A program made the position numbers and the translations under genes. The notes under the pieces are model-generated. The model made no database searches. It saw only the letters and a program-made list of their open reading frames with translations, and had not been told where the DNA came from. A stretch of 64,000 bases of DNA from SHVZ01 sp041906305 (GTDB lineage Bacteria > Pseudomonadota > Alphaproteobacteria > SHVZ01). Where the stretch lies: positions 62,001 through 126,000 of the forward strand of contig JAYRJL010000010.1 in NCBI GenBank assembly GCA_041906305.1. The letters are read 5' to 3'. This document shows, in pieces, positions 56,888 through 64,000 of the stretch (the first letter of the stretch is position 1; every line of letters begins with the position of its first letter).

Positions 56888-58407
56888 CAGCCGAACGACA
56901 CCTCGTCGAGCAGCGCGCCGGAGGAGGTGGTCAAGGCCCCGGGCAGCGTCTTGAAGCCCTGCACGCGCTTGTCCATGCCGTAGCCCTGCGAGCGCCAGGC
57001 GAGACCGATGATCGGCACCTCCTCGAGCGCCGCCCGCTGCATCTCCTTGTAGATCTCGACGCGCTTGGCGAGGTCGAACTCGGTTCGGCCCTTGGCGAAG
57101 GCTTCAGTGGTGCGTGGCGCCTTGAGACCGAAGGAGCGGCTGTATGTGGGCGACAGCGAGGTGTCCATGACGACGCTGAGCCCGTCGGGGTCGTTGTTGT
57201 CGGCCGAGACGCCGTGGATCGAGATCTCGTACTGGCCGCGCGAACCCATGGCGACGCGGGTCGACCAGTCGGGAAGCTGCAGCTCGCACTGGATGCCGAC
57301 CTGCGCCAGGTGCTGCTGCACGACCTCGGCGGTGTCCTTGTGCATGCCGAACTGCGCGGTCGCCAGCATCTTGCAGGAGAAACCCTTGGCGTAGTTGGCC
57401 TGGGAAAGGAGCGCCTTGGCGCGCTCGGGGTCGTAGTTCCAGCCCTTCGCCAGATCCTTGTCGTACCAGGGCGTCCCCTCGACGATCGGCACGCCCTCGA
57501 GCCCGCGCCCGCGACCGAAGAAGGCGGCCTTGACGATGTCCTCGCGGCGAACCGCATGCGCCACCGCGCGGCGCACGCGCGGATCGGCGAAGGGTCCCTG
57601 CGTCGCGTTGAACAGCACGTCCATGAACGGGCCGTCCTCGGCGTCGAGCTTGAGGCGCGCGTCCTTCTCGGTCGTCTCCATCGACTGCCAGGGGACGTAT
57701 TCGATCATGTCCATGTCGCCGGACTGGAGTGCCGCGAAGCGCAGGTTCTCGTCGGCGTAGACGACGAACCTGATGCCCTTCAGCTTCGGGAATCCCGGCT
57801 TGTGGTATTTGTCGAAGGCGACGAGGTCGAGCGAGGTGCCGCGCTCCTGGCCCGCGAGCTTGAACGGCCCGGCGCCGATGGGCGCGTTGGCTTCCGACTT
57901 CCGCGAGATCACGCCCATGTTGTAGTTGCCGAACCAGTGCGGCAGCGTCGCCACCGGCTCCTTGGTGTGGATGCGGATCGTCTGCGGGTCGGGCGTCTCC
58001 ATCTTGCTGACCAGCTGGAACTGGGCGCGCATGTAGGCGGTCGACTTCTCCCCGGCGATCTCCTCGATCATCCACTTGATGTCGGCGGAGGTGACGGGGT
58101 CGCCGTTGTGGAAGAGCGCGTTGCGCTTGATCTTGAACACCCAGGCGCCGTCGGCCGGATCGCGCGCGAAGGACTCGGCGATCTCGCCGACCGCCTCGCC
58201 CTTCTTGTCGTATCCGACGAGCCGCCCGTAGGTCAGCATCTTGACGGTGCCGGCCGAGGCGCCGGTCGAGACCCAGGGCTGCAGGTTCGGCGGCCAGGCC
58301 GAGAGACCGCAGCGAAGGATGTTTGCCTGCGGCTGGGCGCGGAGCGGCGACGGCAGCAGCGACAGCGCGGCGCCGGCCTTGATCAGCGTGCGTCGGGTGA
58401 AGTGCAT
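56887..58407 (-). CDS. Peptide-type ABC substrate-binding protein (family 5), set 3
   Basis: Protein of 506 residues. The signal region MHFTRRTLIKAGAALSLL has a twin-arginine-like RR motif, so export may be Tat-dependent, unlike the Sec-type signals of the other three binding proteins. Cleavage is near LRAQ at 25. Family-5 features include WVFKIKRNALFHNGDPV and a C-terminal sequence rich in aromatic residues. First gene of the operon with permease, permease-ATPase fusion, ATPase, creatininase-family protein and M81 peptidase. Confidence 0.92.
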   Translation of the reverse strand: MHFTRRTLIKAGAALSLLPSPLRAQPQANILRCGLSAWPPNLQPWVSTGASAGTVKMLTYGRLVGYDKKGEAVGEIAESFARDPADGAWVFKIKRNALFHNGDPVTSADIKWMIEEIAGEKSTAYMRAQFQLVSKMETPDPQTIRIHTKEPVATLPHWFGNYNMGVISRKSEANAPIGAGPFKLAGQERGTSLDLVAFDKYHKPGFPKLKGIRFVVYADENLRFAALQSGDMDMIEYVPWQSMETTEKDARLKLDAEDGPFMDVLFNATQGPFADPRVRRAVAHAVRREDIVKAAFFGRGRGLEGVPIVEGTPWYDKDLAKGWNYDPERAKALLSQANYAKGFSCKMLATAQFGMHKDTAEVVQQHLAQVGIQCELQLPDWSTRVAMGSRGQYEISIHGVSADNNDPDGLSVVMDTSLSPTYSRSFGLKAPRTTEAFAKGRTEFDLAKRVEIYKEMQRAALEEVPIIGLAWRSQGYGMDKRVQGFKTLPGALTTSSGALLDEVSFG

Positions 58408-58540
58408 TGGACCTGAGCCTCCTCGCTCGGACGGCCGCTTCTTGGCGGCTTGATTCTGGGCTCAAGAGTGACCCGCCCGACCTGGGCTGGCAAGGCCGGC
58501 TTGCGTTTCGGGCACCCCGGCCCAATATCCCGAGGCATCC

Positions 58541-59653
58541 ATGAAAACCTTCGGCAAGAAGCCCGACGGCCTCCGCCTAGAACGGATCAAGTCGTCGCCC
58601 CGCTGGATCGGCGAACGCTTCCGCAACCTGCATCCGATCCTGCCGGGCTTGCGCAGCTCCACGATCCCGCCGCCGAGCCTCGGCGACTTCCTCTGCGGCG
58701 GCGAACGCCGCGTGCCGCGTGGCCCGTTGCCCTCGCTCGATCCGCTCGACATCTGGCGGCGCGCGCCCGACCGGCTGCGCGTCACCTGGCTCGGGCATTC
58801 GACCCTGCTGATCGAGATCGACGGCTACCGCGTGCTCACCGATCCGGTCTGGGGCAAGCGCGCCTCGCCGTCTTCGCTTGCAGGACCGAAGCGCTTCCAG
58901 CCGGTGCCGGTGGCGCTGAAGGCGTTGCCGCCGGTCGACCTCGTGATCGTCTCGCACGACCACTACGACCATCTCGACTACCCGACGATCCGCGAGCTCG
59001 CGAAGACCCAGGTGCCGTTCGTGACCTCGCTCGGCGTCGGCGCGCATCTCGAAGCCTTCGGCGTCGCACCGGAGCGCATCACCGAGCTCGACTGGTGGGA
59101 GTCTCTGAACCTGCGCGGGCTCGAGGTGACGGCGGCGCCCTCGCAGCACTTCTCCGGACGCGGGCTCAAGGACCGCAACACGACGCTGTGGTCCTCGTTC
59201 GTGATGCGCACCGATCGGCACAAGGTGTTCTTCAGCGGCGACACCGGCCTCACCACCGAGTACGAGCGCATCCGCGAGCGGCTGGGGCCCTTCGACCTGG
59301 TGATGCTGGAGGTCGGCGCCTTCCATCCGGCCTGGGGCGACATGCACCTCGGACCCGAGAACGCCATCACCGCCGCGACCCTGCTCGGCGGCGGCGCGTT
59401 CCTGCCGATCCACTGGGGCACCTTCGCGCTGGCGATGCATGCCTGGGACCAGCCGGCGGAGGTGCTGCATGACCTCGCCCCGAAATCCGGCGTACGCCTG
59501 CTGATGCCGCGCCTGGGCCAGGCGGTCGAGCCGGCACGGGGCGACGCGGTCGATCCCTGGTGGCGGGGCGTCGATGCGGTCACGCTCAAGCCGGGCCAGG
59601 ACACCACCGGCGCGCTCACCGCCCCGAAGGCGATGGCGTGGCCGATCGACTAG
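58541..59653 (+). CDS. MBL-fold metallo-hydrolase (NAPE-PLD/UlaG-like)
   Basis: Protein of 370 residues. The metal motif H139-x-H141-x-D143-H144 (SHDHYDHLD), then FFSGDTGL and PIHWGTFAL, are those of the beta-lactamase-fold subgroup that includes N-acylphosphatidylethanolamine phospholipase D and UlaG. The N-terminal segment VTWLGHSTLLIEIDG is also typical. Likely a cytoplasmic phosphodiesterase or lactonase; the substrate is unknown. It is divergent from the set-3 binding protein, with a 133-base shared promoter region, and followed by the tRNA gene. Confidence 0.9.
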   Translation: MKTFGKKPDGLRLERIKSSPRWIGERFRNLHPILPGLRSSTIPPPSLGDFLCGGERRVPRGPLPSLDPLDIWRRAPDRLRVTWLGHSTLLIEIDGYRVLTDPVWGKRASPSSLAGPKRFQPVPVALKALPPVDLVIVSHDHYDHLDYPTIRELAKTQVPFVTSLGVGAHLEAFGVAPERITELDWWESLNLRGLEVTAAPSQHFSGRGLKDRNTTLWSSFVMRTDRHKVFFSGDTGLTTEYERIRERLGPFDLVMLEVGAFHPAWGDMHLGPENAITAATLLGGGAFLPIHWGTFALAMHAWDQPAEVLHDLAPKSGVRLLMPRLGQAVEPARGDAVDPWWRGVDAVTLKPGQDTTGALTAPKAMAWPID

Positions 59654-59668
59654 ATTTTAGGAAGAGAG

Positions 59669-59744
59669 TGGTGCCCAGGGACGGAATTGAACCGCCGACA
59701 CTGCGATTTTCAGTCGCATGCTCTACCAACTGAGCTACCTGGGC
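59669..59744 (-). tRNA. tRNA-Phe (anticodon GAA)
   Basis: Reverse-strand cloverleaf of 76 bases with encoded CCA (59669-59671). The 7-base acceptor stem GCCCAGG/CCTGGGC is perfect. The D arm contains AGCTCAGTTGGTAGAGC, the anticodon loop reads CTGAAAA with anticodon GAA at 59709-59711 (complement), and the T arm contains GGTTCAATTCC. All standard invariant positions are present. It lies 15 bases after the convergent MBL gene. Confidence 0.97.
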
Positions 59745-59791
59745 GCCCGTCGAGCGCGAGGCTTATAGAACGATCGGGTTGGACCTGTCCA

Positions 59792-59804
59792 CCCCTTGAA
59801 GGGG
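59792..59804 (-). terminator. Short hairpin at the 3' end of the NHase-like operon
   Basis: CCCCTTGAAGGGG directly follows the stop of the cobalt-type subunit gene on the minus strand and can form a four-base stem. There is no T-run, so termination activity is uncertain. Confidence 0.3.
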
Positions 59805-60455
59805 CTAGGAAACCCGCGCCTCGGCCACCCCGATCATGGTGTCGCGGGTGACGATGGCCGCCAGCTTCTCCTCGCTCCAGCCCTCCGTGCCTTTCGGCCG
59901 CTTCGGCAGCACCAGGTAGCGCATGTCGGCGGTCGAGTCGTGGACGCGGACGGGAATGTCGTCGGGGATCTCGAGCCCGAACTCGGCCATCACCTTCCTG
60001 GGCTCGCGCACGGCGCGGCTGCGATAGGCACGGCTCTTGTACCAGTCCGGCGGCAGGCCCAGCACCGCGCGCGGATAGCAGGAGCAGAGCGTGCAGACGA
60101 CGAGGTTGTGGACCGTCTCGGTGTTCTCGACCACGACCAGCTTGTAGAGGCCGACCTCGACGCCGACCTGGGTGAGGGCCTTGGCCGGATCGGTCATCAG
60201 CAGCTGCTTGTAGGCGGGATCGCTCCAGGCGCGGGCGACGACCTTGGCGCCGCCGGCCGGCGAGCGCGCGTCCATCGCCTCGACCGTGCGGCGAACCTCG
60301 TCGGCCGAGAGGATGCCCTTGTCGATCATCAGCTCGCGGATCGCGATCTCGAGCTTCTGGTGATACGTCAGCGGCCCGTCGAGGTCCGGCTGGGTCGGAT
60401 GCGCATGATCGTGATGGTCGTGGTCATGATCATGGTCGTGATGATGCGTGCTCAT
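59805..60455 (-). CDS. Cobalt-type nitrile hydratase alpha / thiocyanate hydrolase gamma subunit
   Basis: Protein of 216 residues from the ATG at 60455, preceded by GAGGG. The metal-binding claw VCTLCSC (C121, C124, C126) is the cobalt-type form; iron-type enzymes have VCSLCSC. In active enzymes the last two cysteines are oxidised to sulfenic and sulfinic acid. An unusual N-terminal tail of 20 residues is about half histidine (HHHDHDHDHDHHDHAH), followed by the normal fold (YHQKLEIAIRELMIDKG). The subunit hydrates nitriles or, in thiocyanate hydrolase, converts thiocyanate to carbonyl sulfide and ammonia. The two genes just upstream encode its partner halves. Confidence 0.88.
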   Translation of the reverse strand: MSTHHHDHDHDHDHHDHAHPTQPDLDGPLTYHQKLEIAIRELMIDKGILSADEVRRTVEAMDARSPAGGAKVVARAWSDPAYKQLLMTDPAKALTQVGVEVGLYKLVVVENTETVHNLVVCTLCSCYPRAVLGLPPDWYKSRAYRSRAVREPRKVMAEFGLEIPDDIPVRVHDSTADMRYLVLPKRPKGTEGWSEEKLAAIVTRDTMIGVAEARVS

Positions 60456-60462
60456 GATGCCC

Positions 60463-60750
60463 TCACGCCTTCTCGAGCCAGTGCTCGTATATCTCGACGT
60501 CGATCGTGTCGCTCGCCGGTCCGGCGTAGTCCGGCCAGACCTGCTTCTGCGGGAAACGCACGCGATAGAGCGCGCGCTTCGGCAATCCGTGGCGGTTGTA
60601 GGCGAGCTCTTCCGGGTTGGCGAAGAAGCCGCAGATGCGCTCGACCTCGCCGGCATGGCCGCGGATGTACCAGGGCGTCCGGAGATGCCCCGGCACATCG
60701 GCCTTCATGACCTTCACCCGGTCGCCGGGCTGGAAGCGGGCCTCGCTCAC
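60463..60750 (-). CDS. NHase beta C-terminal-half subunit (thiocyanate hydrolase alpha-like)
   Basis: Protein of 95 residues with a GTG start overlapping the previous stop (GTGA). It corresponds to the SH3-like C-terminal half of nitrile hydratase beta (FQPGDRVKV, HLRTPWYIRGHAGEVE, RALYRVRFPQKQVW, DVEIYEHWLEKA). In ordinary nitrile hydratase this is fused to the N-terminal half in one chain of about 220 residues; here the halves are separate genes, as in thiocyanate hydrolase and three-subunit nitrile hydratases. It would pack against the cobalt subunit encoded 7 bases downstream. Confidence 0.85.
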   Translation of the reverse strand: MSEARFQPGDRVKVMKADVPGHLRTPWYIRGHAGEVERICGFFANPEELAYNRHGLPKRALYRVRFPQKQVWPDYAGPASDTIDVEIYEHWLEKA

Positions 60751-61064
60751 AGCAGGCCCGCCTTCTCGCGCCGCTCGATGTCGGCGATCTTTTTCGCGAG
60801 CTCCTCGGAGGTGATCGCGCCGCGCTGGAGTAGCGTCGAGGTGATCGAGGTGATCCAGCGCTCGTAGTAGGACATCTTGTCGTAGGCGTCGGGTCCGATC
60901 GCCTCGATGTTCTTCCTCAGCTCGTCGACCTTCATCAGGCTGCGCTCGCGGTCGGACAGCAGCACCATCAGCGCATCGACCCGCTTCTCCCAGGGAGCGT
61001 AGTCGTGCTCGGTCGGCTCGACCTTGCCCGCCGCCTCGCCGCCCATGTCGTGATGCGACCTCAT
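60747..61064 (-). CDS. NHase beta N-terminal-half subunit (thiocyanate hydrolase beta-like)
   Basis: Protein of 105 residues from the ATG at 61064 (AGAGGTG site). HDMGG near the N-terminus and YYERW at 66-70, followed by LLQRGAITSEEL, are landmarks of the N-terminal half of nitrile hydratase beta. Activator proteins of this enzyme class are related to the same half, so an activator role is an alternative. The presence of a separate C-terminal-half gene immediately downstream makes a structural subunit more likely. It starts 4 bases after the GST stop. Confidence 0.82.
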   Translation of the reverse strand: MRSHHDMGGEAAGKVEPTEHDYAPWEKRVDALMVLLSDRERSLMKVDELRKNIEAIGPDAYDKMSYYERWITSITSTLLQRGAITSEELAKKIADIERREKAGLL

Positions 61065-61068
61065 CGCT

Positions 61069-61761
61069 TCACCTCTTTGCGTATTGCGCCTTGCCGAACA
61101 GGTTCTCGCGCGACTTCTCGTCGATCGGTCCCTGGCGCTGGCGGTCGGCGAGCACTGCGACGCCCCTCTTGACCGCCGGGCGCTCGGAGATCGCCTCGAA
61201 CCAGCGCTTGAAGTTGGGGATCTCGTCCATCTTCTGGCCGTGCCGCTCCCAGCCACGCGACCACGGGAATACCGCCATGTCGGCGACGCCGTAGTCTCCC
61301 GCCAGATACTCGGACTCGCTCAAGCGCTTGTCGAGAACACGGTAGAGGCGGCTCGCCTCGTTGGCGTAGCGGTCGATCGCGTAGGGCAACGGCTCGGGCG
61401 CGTAGTTCTTGAAGTGGCCGAGCTGGCCCAGCATCGGGCCGAAGCCCGCCATCTGCCACATCACCCACTGCACCGCGGTCCAGTAGCCCGGCTTGTTCTT
61501 CGGAATGAACCTGCCGGTCTTCTCGGCGAGATAGAGCAGGATCGCGCCGGACTCGAACAGCGAGATCGGCCTGCCGTCGGGACCGTCGGTGTCGACGATC
61601 GCCGGCATCTTGTTGTTGGGGCTGATCTTGAGGAAGTCCGGCTTGAACTGGTCGCCGGCACCGATGTTCACGGCATGCACGTTGTAGGACATGCCGAGCT
61701 CTTCCAGCATGATCGAGACCTTGAACCCGTTCGGCGTCGGCCAGGTATAGAGCTCGATCAT
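61069..61761 (-). CDS. Glutathione S-transferase family protein (nu class, YghU/YfcG-like)
   Basis: Protein of 230 residues from the ATG at 61761. N-terminal thioredoxin-like domain (MIELYTWPTPNGFKV, NNKMPAIVD, LFESGAILLYLAE) and an all-helical C-terminal domain (MWQMAGFGPMLGQLGHF). The TWPTPNG segment and the WQM-GPMLGQ motif are those of YghU/YfcG-type enzymes, which show glutathione-dependent disulfide-bond reductase activity. It lies 14 bases after gshA, which makes its cofactor, and 4 bases before the NHase-like trio, so a shared thiol-related role is likely. Confidence 0.9.
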   Translation of the reverse strand: MIELYTWPTPNGFKVSIMLEELGMSYNVHAVNIGAGDQFKPDFLKISPNNKMPAIVDTDGPDGRPISLFESGAILLYLAEKTGRFIPKNKPGYWTAVQWVMWQMAGFGPMLGQLGHFKNYAPEPLPYAIDRYANEASRLYRVLDKRLSESEYLAGDYGVADMAVFPWSRGWERHGQKMDEIPNFKRWFEAISERPAVKRGVAVLADRQRQGPIDEKSRENLFGKAQYAKR

Positions 61762-61775
61762 CTGAGGTCCCTCTT

Positions 61776-63140
61776 CTAGTACGCCTGCTCGGCGAAGACC
61801 GGGTCGACCGATCCCTTCCATCGGGTCCCGAAGGCTTCGAGCATCTCGTCGGAGGCTGTCCGGCCGGATTCGGCGATGCGTTCGAGCGGCTCGAGGAAAT
61901 GCGCCTCGTCGACGCCGGCCTGGTTCGTGCGCCGCCGGGCGACCAGGCCCTGGCGCGCGATCTTCAGCACGTCGATCGCGACGTCCTGCACGGTGCGGCC
62001 GCGGAACTTGGTCTGGAGCCCGCTCTTCGGCACCTCGCGTCGCAGCAGCTCGTGGTCCGGCAGCTCCCACTCGCGGATCAGCTGACTCGCCTGGTCGAGC
62101 GCGCCGGAATCGTAGAGAAGCCCGACCCAGAGCGCCGGCAGCGCCACGAGCCGGTCGAGCGGGCCCGCATCGGCGCCGCGCATCTCGAGATAGCGCTTGA
62201 GGCGGACCTCGGGGAACACCGTCGTCGTGTGATCGACGAAGTCGGTGATCCGCGGCTCGTCGTTGAACTCGCTGCGGAAGCTCCCGGCCATGAAGTCGCG
62301 GAACGAGCGGCCGGAGAAGTCGAGGTATTCGTTGTTGCGGTAGACGAAGTACATCGGCGCGTCGAGCAGGTAGTCGACGTAGCGCTCGAAGCCCATGCCG
62401 TCTTCGAAGACGAAAGGAAGGATGCCGCAGCGGTCGGGGTCGGTGTCGGTCCAGATGTGGCTGCGGAAGGTCTGGAAGCCGTTCGGCTTGCCTTCGGTGA
62501 AGGGCGAGTTGGCGAAGAGCGCGGTCGCGATCGGCTGGAGGGCGAGGCTGACCCGGAACTTCCGGACCATGTCGGCCTCGTCGGCGAAGTCGAGATTGGT
62601 CTGCACCGTACAGGTGCGCGTCATCATGTCGAGGCCGAGCGAGCCCTTCTTCGGCATGTAGGCGCGCATGATCTTGTAGCGGCCCTTCGGCATCCACGGG
62701 ATGTCCTCGCGCCGCCATTTCGGATTGAAACCGAGCCCCATCAGGCCGACGCCGAGCTGATTGCCGACGGCCTTCACCTGCTGGATGTGCTCTGCCGTCT
62801 CGTCGTAGGTCTGGTGGATGGTCTCGAGCGTCGCGCCCGAAAGCTCGAACTGACCGCCCGGCTCCAGCGTGATCGCACCACCGCCCTTCGACAGCGCGAT
62901 GGTCTTGCCGTTCTCCTGCACGCGCTCCCAGCCGAACTGGGTCATGCCCTCGAGCAGCGCGCCGATGCCGTCGCGTCCCTCGTAGGGAACGGGCTTCAGG
63001 TCCCCGTAGCGGAAGACGAACTTCTCGTGCTCGGTGCCGATCCGCCACGCGTCCTTCGGCTTCGAGCCTTTTTCGAAGTACTCGACCAGCTGGCGCTTCG
63101 ATGTGATCGGAGCGCCCTGAGCCTCAGGCGGACGGGACAT
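61776..63140 (-). CDS. gshA: Glutamate-cysteine ligase (plant/alphaproteobacterial type)
   Basis: Protein of 454 residues, the usual length for the class found in alphaproteobacteria and plants. Recognisable segments are WRIGTEHEKFVF, ALSKGGGAITLEPGGQFELSGA, FNPKWRREDIPWMPKGRY and MMTRTCTVQTNLDF. It catalyses the ATP-dependent joining of glutamate and cysteine, the first and rate-limiting step of glutathione synthesis, in the cytoplasm. It lies 45 bases downstream of rsmE, a common arrangement, and heads toward the GST and NHase-like genes. Confidence 0.95.
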   Translation of the reverse strand: MSRPPEAQGAPITSKRQLVEYFEKGSKPKDAWRIGTEHEKFVFRYGDLKPVPYEGRDGIGALLEGMTQFGWERVQENGKTIALSKGGGAITLEPGGQFELSGATLETIHQTYDETAEHIQQVKAVGNQLGVGLMGLGFNPKWRREDIPWMPKGRYKIMRAYMPKKGSLGLDMMTRTCTVQTNLDFADEADMVRKFRVSLALQPIATALFANSPFTEGKPNGFQTFRSHIWTDTDPDRCGILPFVFEDGMGFERYVDYLLDAPMYFVYRNNEYLDFSGRSFRDFMAGSFRSEFNDEPRITDFVDHTTTVFPEVRLKRYLEMRGADAGPLDRLVALPALWVGLLYDSGALDQASQLIREWELPDHELLRREVPKSGLQTKFRGRTVQDVAIDVLKIARQGLVARRRTNQAGVDEAHFLEPLERIAESGRTASDEMLEAFGTRWKGSVDPVFAEQAY

Positions 63141-63185
63141 GCTGTGGGGATTCCAGCGGTTGGAAAGTTTGCAGGCGATATGGGC

Positions 63186-63932
63186 CTAGGCCCGACCATC
63201 GGCAAGGGGAGGTTGCGCGAGCGCCTGCCAGAGCGCCATCGCCGCCGCCGCCGCCGTGTCAGCCCGCAGGATGCGGGGACCCAGGCCGACCAGGGTAGCG
63301 AAGCCGAGTTGGGCCAAGTGGTCAAGCTCGGCCGGTTCGAACCCGCCTTCCGGACCGATCAGGATAGCCGCCGGAGTTCCGTCCGCTCGAATCGCCCCGG
63401 CCATCTGCGGCACGCCGCGTCGCTCGGCGGCGACATAGAGCCGGCGACCCTTCGGCCAGCGATCCATCACGTCTCCGAGAGACCGCGGCTCGCGCACCGG
63501 CGGCACCGACAGCCGCTCGCTCTGCTCGGCAGCCTCGACCGCGTGCGAGCGCAGACGGTCGACGTTGACGCGCGAGACCACGGTCCGCCGCGTGATCACC
63601 GGATGGATCTCCGTGGCGCCGAGCTCGGTCGCCTTCTCGACGATCCAGTCGAGGCGCGGCCCTTTGATCGGCGCGAACAGGAGCCAGATGTCGGGTTCGC
63701 TGGCCTGTTCACGCAGCCGATCTTCCACGGCGAGCGTTACGGATTTCTTGGCGAGGGCTGAAAGAGTCGCCCGCCACTCGCCGTCGCGGCCGTTGAACAC
63801 GGCGATCGCATCACCCGTCTCCAGGCGCAGCACGGCCCGGAGCTGATGCGCCTGATGCTCGCCGAGCACGACCTCGGCGCCAGCTTCGAGAGGGGCATCG
63901 ATGAAGAGTCGGGTGGCGAGCGCGCGTGACAT
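63186..63932 (-). CDS. rsmE: 16S rRNA (uracil-1498-N3)-methyltransferase RsmE
   Basis: Protein of 248 residues. The N-terminal PUA-like part (VLGEHQAHQLRAVLRLETGDAI) is followed by a SPOUT methyltransferase domain whose C-terminal trefoil knot carries the SAM motif IGPEGGFEPAEL and GLGPRILRADTA. It methylates U1498 in 16S rRNA at the decoding centre. It is the first gene in the window on the minus strand and probably leads the gshA operon. The upstream 68 bases to the window edge hold no complete gene. Confidence 0.94.
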   Translation of the reverse strand: MSRALATRLFIDAPLEAGAEVVLGEHQAHQLRAVLRLETGDAIAVFNGRDGEWRATLSALAKKSVTLAVEDRLREQASEPDIWLLFAPIKGPRLDWIVEKATELGATEIHPVITRRTVVSRVNVDRLRSHAVEAAEQSERLSVPPVREPRSLGDVMDRWPKGRRLYVAAERRGVPQMAGAIRADGTPAAILIGPEGGFEPAELDHLAQLGFATLVGLGPRILRADTAAAAAMALWQALAQPPLADGRA

Positions 63933-64000
63933 AATCCGAGCTTACCGGTTGCGCGGCCGGCCGTCGTGCTTTACGGCGCTCCCGTGAGCCAGGCTTCCGA

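Noticed and set aside
63984..64000. GTG that could start a gene divergent from rsmE
   Set aside because: Only 17 bases remain before the window edge, so no product can be supported.

Overview
The window is GC-rich, gene-dense chromosomal DNA from what looks like an alphaproteobacterium. This is an inference from gene content: a plant/alphaproteobacterial-type glutamate-cysteine ligase beside rsmE, NodT-type outer membrane factor, several family-5 peptide ABC systems with accessory amidohydrolases, and HDFNN-type hybrid kinases. The genus is not determined. No transposase, phage gene, CRISPR array or rRNA was seen; the only RNA gene is tRNA-Phe(GAA). No gene-free stretch exceeds 300 bases; the longest (10257-10548) is described below.

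Layout. 1-3.5 kb: the 3' part of an FAD-dependent amine oxidoreductase, then an unusual fusion of a thiol-dioxygenase-like cupin with four rhodanese-like domains. 3.5-10.3 kb: an iron-uptake block, with a small secreted protein, exbB, exbD and tonB on the minus strand and, divergently, a TonB-dependent siderophore receptor, a PiuC-type hydroxylase and a PepSY membrane protein; a Fur-box-like palindrome precedes the receptor. 10.5-22.8 kb: one compact efflux operon combining an MdtABC-type RND system, one outer membrane factor and MacAB. 22.8-43.3 kb: a peptide/amide catabolism region with two near-duplicate dipeptide-type ABC sets, a third orphan binding protein, a creatininase-family amidohydrolase, M14-like and S9 hydrolases, a diaminopropionate ammonia-lyase-like enzyme, an enolase-superfamily enzyme and several dehydrogenases. 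43.4-50.8 kb: a signalling cluster (hybrid kinase, SUOX-fold partner, MFS transporter, response regulator with an unassigned C-terminal domain, receiver-HPt protein, and a divergent protein with a kinase-type histidine box but no ATPase domain). 50.8-58.4 kb: a complete peptide ABC operon with a permease-ATPase fusion, a creatininase-family protein and an M81 (MlrC-like) peptidase. 58.5-64 kb: an MBL hydrolase, tRNA-Phe, and a minus-strand operon rsmE, gshA, GST, then three small genes in the order and domain split of thiocyanate hydrolase (NHase beta N-half, beta C-half, cobalt-type alpha/gamma).

How it fits together. Several units import small peptide-like or amide compounds and carry amidohydrolases, peptidases and an ammonia-lyase that could break them down. 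The sulfur/thiol genes (cupin-rhodanese, gshA, GST, thiocyanate-hydrolase-like trio) suggest handling of thiols, thiocyanate or nitriles. The best candidates for under-described biology are the cupin-rhodanese fusion, the SCNase-like trio with a histidine-rich tail linked to glutathione genes, and the phosphorelay with an ATPase-less histidine-box protein.
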